Positions 28,810-39,960 of a stretch of DNA of 64,000 bases are shown here, one piece after another. The translations under genes were made by a program, and so were the position numbers. Source of the DNA: Skermanella mucosa. Its GTDB lineage: Bacteria > Pseudomonadota > Alphaproteobacteria > Azospirillales > Azospirillaceae. Under the pieces are notes generated by a model. The model did not search any database. It saw nothing but the letters and a program-made list of their open reading frames with translations, and had not been told where the DNA came from. The DNA is taken from NCBI RefSeq assembly GCF_016765655.2, contig NZ_CP086106.1, positions 1,300,501 through 1,364,500 of the forward strand. Direction: 5' to 3'. The first letter of the stretch is position 1, and each line of letters starts with the position of its first letter.

Positions 28810-29172
28810 ATGAAAACGTCAAGGGAACTGAACGTACGCCGCAAGATGCGGGTGCGTACGCAGATCAGGAAGAAGGCGGGCGGCCGGCCCAGGCTGTCGG
28901 TTTTCCGGTCCAGCAAGCACATCTACGTCCAGGTGATCGACGACAGCGAGGGCAAGACCCTCGCGTCCGCGTCGACCATCGACAAGGATCTGCGCGAGTC
29001 GCTGAAGACCGGCGCCGACATCGAAGCCGCCAAGCTGGTCGGCAAGCTGATCGCCGAACGGGCGACGGCTGCCGGCGTCACGCAGGTGGTCTTCGACCGC
29101 GGCGGCTATCTCTTCCACGGGCGCGTCAAGGCGCTTGCCGACGCCGCGCGTGAAGCCGGCCTGTCGTTCTAA
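28810..29172 (+). CDS. rplR: 50S ribosomal protein L18
   Basis: ATG 28810 lies 11 bp after rplF; the longer frame open through rplF is a shadow. The 120-residue product has [20 protein letters not shown] and [27 protein letters not shown]18 binds 5S rRNA with L5. Confidence 0.97.
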   Translation: MKTSRELNVRRKMRVRTQIRKKAGGRPRLSVFRSSKHIYVQVIDDSEGKTLASASTIDKDLRESLKTGADIEAAKLVGKLIAERATAAGVTQVVFDRGGYLFHGRVKALADAAREAGLSF

Positions 29173-29184
29173 GGGGACCCGAAT

Positions 29185-29787
29185 ATGGCACGCAATGAAA
29201 GAGGCGGCGAGCGCGACCAGCGCGGCGGCGACAACAGGGACCGTCAGAACCGGGGCGGCGATCGCGAAGAAAGCGATCTGGTAGAAAAGCTGGTCGGCAT
29301 CAACCGTGTCGCCAAGGTGGTGAAGGGTGGCCGTCGGTTCGGCTTCGCGGCCCTGGTGGTCGTGGGCGATGCCAAGGGCCGCGTCGGCGTCGGATCGGGC
29401 AAGGCCCGCGAGGTGCCGGAAGCGATCCGCAAGGCGACCGACCAGGCCAAGCGCACCATGATCCGCGTTCCGCTCCGCGAGGGCCGGACCCTGCACCACG
29501 ATGTGCACGGTCACTTCGGCGCCGGCCGCGTCGTCCTTCGGGCGGCTCCGACCGGTACCGGCATCATCGCCGGTGGTCCGATGCGCGCGATCTTCGAGGC
29601 GCTGGGCGTGCAGGACGTGGTGACGAAGTCAATCGGCACCTCGAACCCGCACAACATGATCAAGGCGACCTTCGACGCCCTGGCGCAGGTGGTCAGCCCC
29701 CGGGCCGTGGCCGCACGCCGCGGCCGCCGGGTCAGCGACATCCTGGGCCGTCGCGACGCGACCGGCACCGAGATCAAGGAGGCCTGA
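29185..29787 (+). CDS. rpsE: 30S ribosomal protein S5 with an RG-rich N-terminal extension
   Basis: The 200-residue protein is longer than E. coli S5 (167). The first 32 residues are almost only Arg, Gly, Asp, Glu, Asn and Gln, with RGG and GGDR units. The core follows: [21 protein letters not shown] and [23 protein letters not shown]5 lies with S3 and S4 at the mRNA entry site and influences decoding accuracy. The extension resembles the tail of S3 in composition. Confidence 0.97.
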   Translation: MARNERGGERDQRGGDNRDRQNRGGDREESDLVEKLVGINRVAKVVKGGRRFGFAALVVVGDAKGRVGVGSGKAREVPEAIRKATDQAKRTMIRVPLREGRTLHHDVHGHFGAGRVVLRAAPTGTGIIAGGPMRAIFEALGVQDVVTKSIGTSNPHNMIKATFDALAQVVSPRAVAARRGRRVSDILGRRDATGTEIKEA

Positions 29788-29789
29788 TC

Positions 29790-29987
29790 ATGGCTGACGA
29801 GAGCAAGAGCACCGTCATCGTGACGCAGATCGGCAGCCCGATCGGTCGCAAGAAGGATCAGCGCGAGACCCTCGTCGGTCTCGGGCTGAACAAGCTGCAC
29901 CGCACGCGGGAGCTGGAGGACACCCCTTCCGTCCGCGGCATGATCGCCAAGGTTCAGCATCTGGTTCGCGTCGAGAGCCAGGGCTGA
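29790..29987 (+). CDS. rpmD: 50S ribosomal protein L30
   Basis: The 65-residue protein shows [34 protein letters not shown], the L30 pattern. It starts 2 bp after rpsE, in its usual place between rpsE and rplO. Confidence 0.96.
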   Translation: MADESKSTVIVTQIGSPIGRKKDQRETLVGLGLNKLHRTRELEDTPSVRGMIAKVQHLVRVESQG

Positions 29988-30012
29988 GAACGGGCGAGGG
30001 GATAACAAGATC

Positions 30013-30504
30013 ATGAAACTCAACGAGATCCGGGACAATGCCGGCGCCCGCAAGAACCGCATCCGCGTCGGACGCGGTATCGGTTCGGGCAAGGGCAAGA
30101 CCGGCGGCCGCGGCGTGAAGGGTCAGACCTCGCGTACCGGCGTCGCGATCAAGGGCTTCGAAGGCGGTCAGATGCCCCTGCATCGCCGCCTGCCGAAGCG
30201 CGGCTTCACCAACATCTTCGCCAAGGACTACGCCGTGGCGAACCTGGGCAAGATCCAGCAGGCCATCGAGTCCGGCAAGCTGAACGCCTCGCAGCTCATC
30301 ACCGGAGAGATCCTGGTGGCGGCCGGCGTCGCCCAGAACAGCCGCGACGGGGTCCGCCTGCTGGCCAAGGGCGAGCTGACGACCAAGGCGAGCTTCAAGG
30401 TGGCGGGCGCCTCGGCGTCGGCCATCGCGGCGGTCGAGGCCCTGGGCGGCACCGTGGAAGTCACGGTGCCCAAGAAGACCGAAGAGGCTTCCGCGGCCGA
30501 GTGA
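30013..30504 (+). CDS. rplO: 50S ribosomal protein L15
   Basis: The 163-residue protein starts [22 protein letters not shown] and contains [20 protein letters not shown] and [13 protein letters not shown]15 stabilises the 50S core and precedes secY as in most bacteria. A GC-rich hairpin lies in the 91-bp gap to secY. Confidence 0.97.
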   Translation: MKLNEIRDNAGARKNRIRVGRGIGSGKGKTGGRGVKGQTSRTGVAIKGFEGGQMPLHRRLPKRGFTNIFAKDYAVANLGKIQQAIESGKLNASQLITGEILVAAGVAQNSRDGVRLLAKGELTTKASFKVAGASASAIAAVEALGGTVEVTVPKKTEEASAAE

Positions 30505-30520
30505 TCGACCGCGAACGTCA

Positions 30521-30549
30521 GGCCGGCGCCTCCCCAGGGGGCGCCGGCC
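30521..30549 (+). terminator. GC-rich hairpin between rplO and secY
   Basis: GGCCGGCGCC pairs perfectly with GGCGCCGGCC and three further pairs (one G-T) extend the stem inward to 13 bp around a 3-nt loop. It begins 17 bp after the rplO stop and lacks a T-run. It could lower or stabilise the secY part of the transcript. Confidence 0.5.
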
Positions 30550-30595
30550 ATGCCCGTTACGACATACTTCGCACGTGAGCGTCGAGGAATAGAAT

Positions 30596-31939
30596 ATGGC
30601 ATCAGCGGCCGAACAGCTCGCCGCCAATATCAACTTTGGCGCCTTTGCGAAGGCTACCGAGCTGAAGAAGCGGATCTGGTTCACCCTCGGGGCCCTGATC
30701 ATCTACCGGCTCGGCACCTACATCCCGCTGCCGGGCATCGATCCCAACATCCTGGCCGACATCTTCCGCCAGAACTCCGGCGGCATCCTGGACATGTTCA
30801 ACATGTTCTCGGGCGGCGCCCTGTCGCGGATGACCATCTTCGCCCTCAACATCATGCCGTACATCTCGGCATCGATCATCATCCAGCTCATGACGGCGGT
30901 GTCCCCGACGCTCGAGCAGATGAAGAAGGAGGGGGAGAGCGGCCGCAAGAAGCTCAACCAGTACACCCGCTACCTGACCGTCCTGCTGGCGACCGTGCAG
31001 GCGTACGGCATGGCGGTAGGCCTCCAGGGCATGACGGGGTCGACCGGCCCCGCGGTGGACAACCCCGGCGTCTTCTTCCTGGCGACGACCGTCATCACGC
31101 TGGTCGGCGGCACCATCTTCCTGATGTGGCTGGGCGAGCAGATCACGGCCCGAGGCGTCGGCAACGGCATCTCGCTGATCATCTTCGCCGGCATCGTCGC
31201 GGAGCTGCCGCGGGCGCTGGCCGGCACGCTGGAACTGGGGCGCACCGGCGCGCTGTCGACCTTCTTCATCATCTTCCTGCTGCTGATGGCGGTGGGCGTG
31301 ATCTTCTTCATCGTGTTCATGGAGCGGGCCCAGCGCCGGATCATCGTCCAGTATCCCAAGCGCCAGGTCGGCAACCGGATGTTCGGCGGCGAGAGCTCGC
31401 ACCTGCCGCTGAAGCTCAACACGTCGGGCGTCATCCCGCCGATCTTCGCCAGCTCGCTGCTGCTGCTGCCGCTGACCGTGGCGGGCTTCTCCGGCGGGCA
31501 GGGGCCGGAGTGGCTGACCGCGATCACGACCTACCTGGGCCACGGCCAGCCGCTGTACATCATCCTGTACGTGGCGCTGATCGTGTTCTTCTGCTTCTTC
31601 TATACGGCGATCGTCTTCAATCCGACGGAGACGGCCGACAATCTGAAGAAGTACGGCGGCTTCATTCCCGGCATCCGCCCGGGCAAGAACACGGCCGACT
31701 ATCTCGACTATGTCCTTACGCGACTGACCGTCGTGGGTGCGGCATATTTGTCCGTCGTCTGCCTATTGCCCGAAATCCTGATTTCGCAGTACGCCGTCCC
31801 GTTCTATTTTGGCGGCACCAGCCTCTTGATCGTCGTCACCGTCACGATGGATACCGTCGCGCAGATACACTCTCATCTGCTGGCGCATCAGTACGAAGGC
31901 CTGATCAAGAAGGCCAAGCTGCGGGGGAGGAGAGGATGA
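30596..31939 (+). CDS. secY: Protein translocase subunit SecY
   Basis: The 447-residue membrane protein has ten predicted helices. The plug and pore region ([11 protein letters not shown]-like [13 protein letters not shown]), the cytosolic loop [27 protein letters not shown] and the C5 loop region with [10 protein letters not shown] are in place. SecY forms the protein-conducting channel with SecE and SecG; neither partner is in the window. It overlaps adk by 4 bp. Confidence 0.98.
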   Translation: MASAAEQLAANINFGAFAKATELKKRIWFTLGALIIYRLGTYIPLPGIDPNILADIFRQNSGGILDMFNMFSGGALSRMTIFALNIMPYISASIIIQLMTAVSPTLEQMKKEGESGRKKLNQYTRYLTVLLATVQAYGMAVGLQGMTGSTGPAVDNPGVFFLATTVITLVGGTIFLMWLGEQITARGVGNGISLIIFAGIVAELPRALAGTLELGRTGALSTFFIIFLLLMAVGVIFFIVFMERAQRRIIVQYPKRQVGNRMFGGESSHLPLKLNTSGVIPPIFASSLLLLPLTVAGFSGGQGPEWLTAITTYLGHGQPLYIILYVALIVFFCFFYTAIVFNPTETADNLKKYGGFIPGIRPGKNTADYLDYVLTRLTVVGAAYLSVVCLLPEILISQYAVPFYFGGTSLLIVVTVTMDTVAQIHSHLLAHQYEGLIKKAKLRGRRG

Positions 31940-32592
31940 ATTTGATACTGCTGGGACCGCCGGGAGCGGGCAAGGGGACCCAGGCGAAGCGTCTCGAGGA
32001 TCGGCACGGACTTGTCCAGCTTTCGACCGGGGACATGCTGCGGGCGGTCGTCGCCAGCGGTGCGCCGCTGGGCCAGCAGGCCAAGGAGATCATGGCCGCC
32101 GGCAAGCTGATGCCGGACGAGCTGATGATCGAGATGATCGCCGACCGCATCTCCCAGCCGGACTGCGCGGCCGGCTTCATCCTCGACGGCTTCCCGCGGA
32201 CGGTCCCCCAGGCCGAGGCCCTGGACCGGATGCTGGAAGAGAAGGGACTGAAGCTCGACCACGTGATCGAGATGAAAGTGGACGACGCCGCGCTGGTGGA
32301 GCGGATCACCGGGCGCTACACCTGCTCCAAGTGCGGGCGCGGCTATCACGACACGTTCCAAAAGCCGGCCGTCGAAGGCGTCTGCGATGCCTGCGGCTCG
32401 ACCGAGTTCACCCGGCGGGCCGACGACAACGCGGAGACCGTGACCACCCGGCTGGCCGCCTACCACAAACAGACCGCACCGATCCTGCCCTACTACGAGG
32501 CCCGCGGTGTACTGGAAGCGGTGGACGGTATGGCCGACATCGACGAGGTGACCGGGCAGATCGAGGCGCTGCTTAAGGACAAGGCAGCCTGA
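31936..32592 (+). CDS. adk: Adenylate kinase, zinc-lid form
   Basis: The ATG at 31936 overlaps the secY stop (ATGA) and follows GGGGGAGGAGAGG. The 218-residue enzyme has the P-loop [18 protein letters not shown] and the long LID carrying two CxxC pairs (CSKC and CDAC), which bind zinc in this subtype. It interconverts ATP, AMP and ADP. The secY-adk linkage is widely conserved. Confidence 0.98.
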   Translation: MNLILLGPPGAGKGTQAKRLEDRHGLVQLSTGDMLRAVVASGAPLGQQAKEIMAAGKLMPDELMIEMIADRISQPDCAAGFILDGFPRTVPQAEALDRMLEEKGLKLDHVIEMKVDDAALVERITGRYTCSKCGRGYHDTFQKPAVEGVCDACGSTEFTRRADDNAETVTTRLAAYHKQTAPILPYYEARGVLEAVDGMADIDEVTGQIEALLKDKAA

Positions 32593-32650
32593 GGACTTCG
32601 GCATCCTGCCGATGCTGCCTCCTCGATTACGGTTGTGAGACAGACACCGG

Positions 32651-32678
32651 TTGACTCAAGGGGCGCGGCGAGTATACT
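32651..32678 (+). promoter_or_regulatory. Sigma-70-type promoter of rpsM-rpsK-rpoA-rplQ
   Basis: TTGACT (32651-32656) and TATACT (32673-32678) are separated by 16 bp, an excellent match. It lies in the 213-bp gap after adk and gives a leader of about 120 nt before rpsM. It makes the alpha operon a separate transcription unit from the spc genes. Confidence 0.8.
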
Positions 32679-32805
32679 CCGCGCTCCTTGGTTCCTGAGG
32701 GAACCGAGACGTGAATACTCGTCCTGATTCGGCACGGCTGGTCAGGACCGTGACCGAGACGGACGGCCCCTTACGGGCCACAGATCAAATGTTAAGGAGA
32801 CGAGC

Positions 32806-33174
32806 GTGGCGCGTATTGCTGGCGTCAATATCCCGGCGCAGAAGCGCGTGGAGATCGGCCTGACCTATATCCATGGTATCGGACCTTCCAAAGCCAAGGA
32901 AATCTGCGGCAAGGTCGCCATCCCCGCTGAACGCCGTGTCAACGAACTGACCGACGACGAGATCCTGAAGATCCGCGAAGTGATCGACAGCGACTACCGT
33001 GTCGAGGGCGACCTGCGCCGTCAGGTGGCGATGAACATCAAGCGGCTGATGGACCTGGGCTGCTACCGTGGCCTGCGGCACCGCAAGGGCCTGCCGGTCC
33101 GTGGCCAGCGCACGCACACCAACGCGCGCACCCGCAAGGGGCCGGCCAAGCCGATCGCCGGCAAGAAGAAGTAA
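32806..33174 (+). CDS. rpsM: 30S ribosomal protein S13
   Basis: GTG 32806 follows AAGGAG by 8 nt. The 122-residue product begins [20 protein letters not shown] and ends with the basic tail [25 protein letters not shown]13 contacts the P-site tRNA and the 50S subunit. Confidence 0.97.
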   Translation: MARIAGVNIPAQKRVEIGLTYIHGIGPSKAKEICGKVAIPAERRVNELTDDEILKIREVIDSDYRVEGDLRRQVAMNIKRLMDLGCYRGLRHRKGLPVRGQRTHTNARTRKGPAKPIAGKKK

Positions 33175-33195
33175 GAGATAGGACGGACAGGATCC

Positions 33196-33594
33196 ATGGC
33201 CAAGCCTTCTGCCGCTTCCGCGCGCCTTCGTCGTCGCGAGCGCAAGAACATCACCTCGGGCGTCGCTCACGTCAACGCCTCGTTCAACAACACCATGATC
33301 ACGATCACCGACGCGCAGGGCAACACCATCGCCTGGTCGTCGTCGGGCTCCCAGGGCTTCAAGGGATCGCGGAAGTCGACCCCGTACGCGGCGCAGATCG
33401 CCGCCGAGGATGCCGGCCGCAAGGCGCAGGAGCACGGCATGAAGACCCTCGAGGTCGAGGTCAAGGGTCCTGGTTCGGGGCGTGAGTCCGCCCTGCGCGC
33501 GCTGCAGTCGGTGGGCTTCGCGATCACCTCGATCCGCGACGTCACGCCGATCCCGCACAACGGCGTCCGCCCGCCGAAGAAGCGCCGCGTCTGA
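33196..33594 (+). CDS. rpsK: 30S ribosomal protein S11
   Basis: The 132-residue protein shows [27 protein letters not shown] and ends [13 protein letters not shown]-like [14 protein letters not shown]. It lies on the 30S platform. rpsD is not next to it, as usual in alphaproteobacteria. A gap of 238 bp with an inverted repeat precedes rpoA. Confidence 0.98.
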   Translation: MAKPSAASARLRRRERKNITSGVAHVNASFNNTMITITDAQGNTIAWSSSGSQGFKGSRKSTPYAAQIAAEDAGRKAQEHGMKTLEVEVKGPGSGRESALRALQSVGFAITSIRDVTPIPHNGVRPPKKRRV

Positions 33595-33740
33595 TTTATC
33601 GGACGGCTCTCTGCCGGATCAGCCTTCGTCGAAGGAATCCGGGGAGGCGTTCACTACCGCGCCTCCAGTTGCCCGCCGTTCCGGGAAAGCCGGCCATAGA
33701 GCCATCATGGCCGGTCAAGCATGGGGATGGCGGCCGAGAT

Positions 33741-33776
33741 TGCCGAAACCCTTCCTGTTCAGGAAGGGTATCGGCA
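33741..33776 (+). promoter_or_regulatory. Long inverted repeat before rpoA
   Basis: Sixteen base pairs interrupted by one A-A mismatch pair TGCCGA-A-ACCCTTCCTG with CAGGAAGGGT-A-TCGGCA around TT. It starts 146 bp after rpsK and ends 56 bp before the rpoA start. A short T-run (TTTC) follows. A weaker 8-bp inverted repeat lies at 33690-33714. The gap contains no supported gene. The element could attenuate, be an RNase III site, or set the ratio of rpoA to ribosomal proteins. Confidence 0.6.
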
Positions 33777-33832
33777 TTTCTGCGTTGGCACACTGGATAT
33801 GGCGCGTCAACCCGATGGCATGAGGTCAAGAC

Positions 33833-34849
33833 GTGATCCAGAAGAATTGGCAGGAGCTGATCAAGCCGAACAAGCTCGACATCCAGCCGGGCGACGATCC
33901 GCAGAGGGTCGCGACCGTGGTTGCCGAACCGCTGGAGCGGGGCTTCGGCCTGACGCTCGGCAACGCGCTTCGTCGCGTCCTGCTGTCCTCCCTCCAGGGT
34001 GCTGCCGTCACTTCGATCCAGATCGAAGGCGTGCTGCATGAGTTCTCGTCGATCCCCGGCGTGCGCGAAGATGTCACGGACATCGTCCTGAACATCAAGA
34101 CCATGGGCCTGCGCCTGCACGGCGACGGACCCAAGCGGATGCGCCTGCGCGCCGACGGTCCCGGCGAAGTGACCGCCGGCATGATCGAGACCGGCGCCGA
34201 CATCGAAGTGATGGATCCCGACCTGGTGATCTGCACCCTCGACAACGGCGCCCGCCTGGTGATGGAACTGACGGTCGAGAGCGGCAAAGGCTATGTCCCG
34301 GCCAGCCAGAACCGCCCGGAAGACGCGCCGATCGGCCTGATTCCGGTGGACGCGCTGTTCGCGCCGATCCGCAAGGTTTCGTACAAGGTCGACAATACCC
34401 GCGTCGGCCAGGTGACCGACTACGACCGCCTGTCCATGCAGGTCGAGACCAACGGCGCCGTGTCGCCCGAGGACGCGGTGGCGCTCGCCGCCCGCATCCT
34501 CCAGGACCAGCTCCAGCTCTTCATCAATTTCGAGGAGCCGACCCACGCGGTCGCCGAGGAGCGGGGCGAGGAGCCGCCGTTCAACAAGAACCTGCTGCGC
34601 AAGGTGGACGAACTGGAACTGTCGGTCCGGTCGGCCAACTGCCTGAAGAACGACAACATCGTCTATATCGGCGACCTGGTGCAGAAGACCGAGGCGGAAA
34701 TGCTCCGCACGCCGAACTTCGGCCGCAAGTCGCTGAACGAGATCAAGGAAGTCCTCTCCCAGATGGGTCTCCACCTGGGCATGGAAATCCCGAACTGGCC
34801 GCCCGAGAACATCGAAGAGCTGGCCAAGCGTCTCGAAGAGCCGTACTAA
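33833..34849 (+). CDS. rpoA: RNA polymerase subunit alpha
   Basis: Translation begins at GTG 33833 behind GAGGTCAAG. The 338-residue protein has the assembly domain ([35 protein letters not shown] in its usual position) and the C-terminal DNA-binding domain with [23 protein letters not shown] and [18 protein letters not shown]. Alpha nucleates polymerase assembly and contacts UP elements and activators. Confidence 0.98.
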   Translation: MIQKNWQELIKPNKLDIQPGDDPQRVATVVAEPLERGFGLTLGNALRRVLLSSLQGAAVTSIQIEGVLHEFSSIPGVREDVTDIVLNIKTMGLRLHGDGPKRMRLRADGPGEVTAGMIETGADIEVMDPDLVICTLDNGARLVMELTVESGKGYVPASQNRPEDAPIGLIPVDALFAPIRKVSYKVDNTRVGQVTDYDRLSMQVETNGAVSPEDAVALAARILQDQLQLFINFEEPTHAVAEERGEEPPFNKNLLRKVDELELSVRSANCLKNDNIVYIGDLVQKTEAEMLRTPNFGRKSLNEIKEVLSQMGLHLGMEIPNWPPENIEELAKRLEEPY

Positions 34850-34967
34850 GCACGACCAAGCACCATCTCCGTCCGCCGTACCGGTACCCGCCTTCCAGCG
34901 GGCCGGGCGGCGGACTTCACCATCGGTCCCGTGAGCGGGGCCAAGCCAGAGGAAGGAGCACGCAACC

Positions 34968-35390
34968 ATGCGTCACGGTATGAGCGGCCGGAAATTCAAT
35001 CGCACGTCCAGCCACCGCAAGGCGATGTTCAGCAACATGGCCGCCGCGCTGATCAAGCACGAGCAGATCAAGACCACCCTTCCGAAGGCGAAGGACCTGC
35101 GTCCGATCGTCGAGAAGCTGATCACGCTCGGCAAGAAGGGCGGCCTTCACAACCGCCGCCTTGCCTATGCCCAGCTCCGGGACGACACCGTCGTCGCCAA
35201 GCTGTTCGGCCCGATCGCCGAGCGCTACACCGACCGGCCCGGCGGCTACACCCGCGTGCTGAAGGCCGGCTTCCGGTACGGCGACGCCGCTCCTCTGGCT
35301 TTCATCGAGCTGGTCGATCGCGACGTCGCGGCCAAGGGCCAGGACAGCGGTCCGGTCATGGTCGATGACGAGGACGAAGCCCAGGGTTGA
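34968..35390 (+). CDS. rplQ: 50S ribosomal protein L17
   Basis: The 140-residue protein begins [21 protein letters not shown] and contains [17 protein letters not shown]. It ends the alpha operon. An acidic C-terminal stretch ([11 protein letters not shown]) is slightly longer than in E. coli. A clear intrinsic terminator follows 29 bp later. Confidence 0.97.
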   Translation: MRHGMSGRKFNRTSSHRKAMFSNMAAALIKHEQIKTTLPKAKDLRPIVEKLITLGKKGGLHNRRLAYAQLRDDTVVAKLFGPIAERYTDRPGGYTRVLKAGFRYGDAAPLAFIELVDRDVAAKGQDSGPVMVDDEDEAQG

Positions 35391-35418
35391 TCCGACGGAC
35401 CCAGCGGTTGAGAAAACG

Positions 35419-35443
35419 AAAGGCAGCCCTCGGGCTGCCTTTT
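35419..35443 (+). terminator. Intrinsic terminator after rplQ
   Basis: AAAGGCAGCCC and GGGCTGCCTTT form an 11-bp stem around TC, with the 3' arm ending in TTTT before GCG. It has the A-stem-T layout of a true rho-independent terminator and closes the ribosomal block. Confidence 0.85.
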
Positions 35444-35481
35444 GCGTTCAGGAGTCAGTCTCACCCTTCAGGGAGCAGGTC

Positions 35482-35823
35482 ATGGTGGCGAAGTCGAGTG
35501 GACTTGTGCGGGCGGCGTTGGCGCTCGGGTGCTTGGTTCTGGCCTCCTGCGCCGCCCCGGAGCGCGGACCCCGCAGCGGTACCGTCGTCGCTCCGTCCGA
35601 GGGTGGCGGCGCGCCTGCGCGCGCGCCGGCGGACGACCTGCGGCCCAACGCGACCCGGGACGACCGCTATTCCTGCCGCCGCGCCTGCGACCGGGATTAT
35701 TCCGTCTGCATGGATGCCGGGGCCACACGGCGCGGCGGTGTCCTGGGTAATTCCGGCTATGCGAGCGCCACCTGCGAGCGTCAGCTGAACATGTGCATGG
35801 TCCGCTGCAACTCGATCCAGTGA
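35482..35823 (+). CDS. Small cysteine-rich lipoprotein
   Basis: From ATG 35482 (GGGAGCAGG upstream) the product has 113 residues. A lipoprotein signal ends in LASC, so the mature protein should be lipid-anchored at Cys22. A Pro/Ala/Gly-rich linker follows. The C-terminal 55 residues hold six Cys arranged as CX3CX6C, a 21-residue spacer, then CX6CX3C, a mirror-symmetric pattern that suggests two helices clamped by disulfides. I do not recognise a named family. It lies between rplQ and a periplasmic protease gene 65 bp downstream, so a role in the envelope is plausible. The terminator after rplQ isolates it from the ribosomal block. Confidence 0.75.
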   Translation: MVAKSSGLVRAALALGCLVLASCAAPERGPRSGTVVAPSEGGGAPARAPADDLRPNATRDDRYSCRRACDRDYSVCMDAGATRRGGVLGNSGYASATCERQLNMCMVRCNSIQ

Positions 35824-35888
35824 CGCTTCGGCTTCCGGGTTTCCGGAACCTCTTCTTCTCCCCGTCGCGAATACCCAGATTTCGGTGC

Positions 35889-37306
<1,418 letters not shown>

Positions 37307-37310
<4 letters not shown>

Positions 37311-38608
37311 CGCTGTTCTCGGCATCGGCCCCGCGTCCCCTGGCGGATCGCCTGCGTCCCAGGACCCTGGAGGAGGTCGTCGGGCAAGACCACCTGCTCA
37401 AGCCCGCCGGCCCGATCGGGCGCATGGTGACGAGCCATCGCCTTGCCTCCATGATCCTGTGGGGTCCGCCCGGTTGCGGCAAGACGACGATCGCGCGGTT
37501 GCTGGCCGACCAGACCGAATTCCACTTCGAGCCGCTGTCCGCCGTCTTCTCCGGCGTCGCGGACCTCCGCAAGGTGTTCGAGGCGGCCAAGCAGCGGCGG
37601 GTCGCCGGTCGCGGGACCCTGCTGTTCATCGACGAGATCCACCGCTTCAACCGCAGCCAGCAGGACGGCTTCCTGCCCTATGTGGAGGACGGCACCGTCA
37701 CGCTGGTCGGCGCCACCACCGAGAACCCGTCGTTCGAGTTGAACGCCGCGCTGCTGTCGCGCGCCCAGGTCTTCGTACTCAACCGGCTCGACGACGCCGC
37801 CCTGGAACTGCTCCTGTCCCGCGCCGAGGCCGAAACCGGCAAGACGCTGCCGTTGGACGCGGACGCGCGGCAGGCGATCAAGGCGATGGCCGACGGCGAC
37901 GGCCGCTTCCTGCTCAACCTGTGCGAGGAGCTGTTCGCCCTGGCGCCCGACCGGCCGCTCGACACGACCGCGCTGGCCGGCACCATCCAGCGGCGCGCAC
38001 CCCTCTATGACAAGTCGCAGGAGGGCCACTACAACCTGATCAGCGCGCTGCACAAGTCGGTACGCGGGTCGGATACCGACGCGGCGCTCTATTGGCTGGC
38101 GCGGATGCTGGCCGGCGGGGAAGACCCCCGGTTCATCGCCCGGCGGCTGGTGCGGATGGCGGTCGAGGATATCGGCCTGGCCGATCCACAGGCGCTTCCC
38201 CAGGCGCTGGCCGCGTGGGAGACCTATGAGCGCCTGGGCAGCCCCGAGGGCGAGCTGGCGCTGACCCAATGCGTGATCTACATGGCGACCGCGCCCAAAT
38301 CCAACGCCGCCTATACCGCGTCCAAGGCGGCGATACGGTCGGCGCGGGAGACCGGTTCGCTGATGCCGCCCATGCATATCCTGAACGCGCCGACCAGGCT
38401 GATGAAGGGCCTCGGCTACGGCAAGGGATACGAGTACGACCACGACACGCCGGAAGGCTTCAGCGGCCAGAACTATTTCCCCGACGGCATGCCCCGGCAG
38501 CAGTTCTATCGTCCGCCCGAGCGGGGCTTCGAGCGCGAGATCCGCAAGCGGCTGGACTACTGGAGCAAGCTGAGGGCCCAGAAGGCCGCCGATCCGGACC
38601 CGGAATGA
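37307..38608 (+). CDS. rarA: RarA/MgsA replication-associated AAA+ ATPase
   Basis: The 433-residue protein starts at the ATGA overlap. Walker A is GPPGCGKTT, Walker B LLFIDEIHRFN, sensor 1 GATTENPSFE; the C-terminal MgsA tetramerisation part includes ARRLVRMAVEDIGLADP and the family end region GYEYDHDTPEGFSGQNYFPD. RarA acts at stalled replication forks with SSB and RecA. It is co-transcribed with the protease and the next gene. Confidence 0.96.
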
Positions 38609-39495
38609 CCGGCTCCTTCGACGGCCATTTCGACGGCTTCATCGGCATCGACTGGTCCGGCGCCGCGGGCAAGCGGTACCAGGGAATCGCGGTGGCCGAG
38701 TGCCCCGCCGGCAGCGCCGCCCCGGTCCTGGTCGATCCTCCCGGCGGCGGGCGCGCCTGGACACGCATCCAGGTGCTGGACTGGCTCGACGCCCGGATCG
38801 GCCAGGGCGGCCGGCTGCTGATCGGGATCGACTGCGCCTTCTCCCTGCCGTTCGACACGGCGGCGGGGTATTTCCCGGACGGGACCGGCGACGTGTTCGC
38901 CTTGTGGGACCTGGTCGAGCGGGCCTGCCATGCCGATGCCGACCTGTTCGGCGGGGCTTTCCCCCGCGATCCGGCCTATGCCGCCGGTTACTGGACCGCC
39001 GGTCCGCGGGCCGAGGGGATGGTTTTGGGGCGGCGGGCAACGGAGGACGCCTGCCGGGCCGACGGCTACGGCTCGCCGGAAAGCCCTTACAAGCTGATCG
39101 GCGCCAAGCAGGTGGGCAAGGGAGCGCTGGCCGGCATGCGCCTGCTGCGCGCCCTTCGCGCCCGGCGGGACGACGTGGCGGTCTGGCCCTTCCAGGAGCC
39201 CGGGAGCGGCGGAACGCTGGTGGAGATCTATCCCAGGCTGTTCCTGATGCGCGCCGGCTGGGGCCTGCGCAAGGTCCGGAGCTGGGCCGACCTGAACCGC
39301 TGCCTCACCCTGTTGGACAGCGACCCGGTGGAGGAGGACCGTCCGGAGCCCAGCGACCACGAGACCGACGCCCTGGTCTCCGCCGCGGGCCTGCGCGTGC
39401 TGTCCGGCCTGCCCGAGGTCTGGAATCCCGCCGCGCTGACCGAGCGCGCCCGCCGCCAGGAAGGCTGGATCTTCGGCGTCGGCCTGCGGCGCTGA
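38605..39495 (+). CDS. DUF429-like protein with RNase H-type fold
   Basis: The 296-residue protein overlaps rarA by 4 bp. It starts with FIGIDWSGAAGKRYQGIAVAEC, then GRLLIGIDCAFSLP and a late DHETDALVSA, giving acidic residues in the order expected for an RNase H-like or DUF429 fold. No activity has been assigned to such proteins that I can name with confidence. The tight coupling to rarA suggests a link with DNA metabolism, but it is only positional. Confidence 0.7.
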   Translation: MTGSFDGHFDGFIGIDWSGAAGKRYQGIAVAECPAGSAAPVLVDPPGGGRAWTRIQVLDWLDARIGQGGRLLIGIDCAFSLPFDTAAGYFPDGTGDVFALWDLVERACHADADLFGGAFPRDPAYAAGYWTAGPRAEGMVLGRRATEDACRADGYGSPESPYKLIGAKQVGKGALAGMRLLRALRARRDDVAVWPFQEPGSGGTLVEIYPRLFLMRAGWGLRKVRSWADLNRCLTLLDSDPVEEDRPEPSDHETDALVSAAGLRVLSGLPEVWNPAALTERARRQEGWIFGVGLRR

Positions 39496-39567
39496 ACGGG
39501 TCGCCATGCCTTGCCCCGACCGTCCCGCCCGGCTAGGCTGCGCGCTTCATCGAGGAAGCCCGACCGC

Positions 39568-39960
39568 ATGACGTTCTCTCCAACCCTTCTGCTCGCGGTC
39601 GCCGCCGGCGGCGCCGCCGGGTCGGCCGCCCGATTCGTGGTGATGTCGGCGATCGGCCATTGGCTGGGCACCGCGTTCCCCTTCGGCACCCTGGCGGTCA
39701 ACGTGGCCGGCTCGTTCGTCATGGGCGCGCTGGTGGAGCTGTCCGCGCTGGCCTGGAGCCCGTCGCCGGAACTGAAGGCGCTGCTCACCGTCGGGGTGCT
39801 CGGCGGGTTCACCACGTTCTCCACCTTCTCGCTCGATGTCGCTGTCCTCATGCAGCGGGGGGAATTGGCGGCCTCGGCCGCCTATATGGTGGTCTCGGTA
39901 CTGTTTTCGGTCGGCGGATTGTTCGCCGGCCTTTTCTTGATCAGGGGCATGCTCGGGTGA
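39568..39960 (+). CDS. crcB: Fluoride ion channel FluC/CrcB
   Basis: ATG 39568 with GAGGAAG upstream gives a 130-residue, four-helix protein. The family marks are GGAAGSAARFV, FPFGTLAVNVAGSFVMG and GVLGGFTTFSTFSLD, which includes the polar track and central Na+ site region. FluC dimers release cytosolic fluoride. No fluoride riboswitch is evident in the 72 bp before the gene. The stop overlaps the next start (GTGA). Confidence 0.94.
   Translation: MTFSPTLLLAVAAGGAAGSAARFVVMSAIGHWLGTAFPFGTLAVNVAGSFVMGALVELSALAWSPSPELKALLTVGVLGGFTTFSTFSLDVAVLMQRGELAASAAYMVVSVLFSVGGLFAGLFLIRGMLG

Noticed and set aside
30550-32592. A 680-codon frame through secY ending in adk, as a fusion protein
   Set aside because: The secY part is in the wrong frame; only the adk portion from 31936 is real.
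33482-33823. Open frame running from rpsK into the rpoA gap
   Set aside because: It starts inside rpsK in another frame, and the part in the gap holds the inverted repeats rather than coding signal.
39496-39567. Possible fluoride riboswitch before crcB
   Set aside because: The short gap lacks the conserved crcB-motif sequence and cannot form its pseudoknot as far as I can see.
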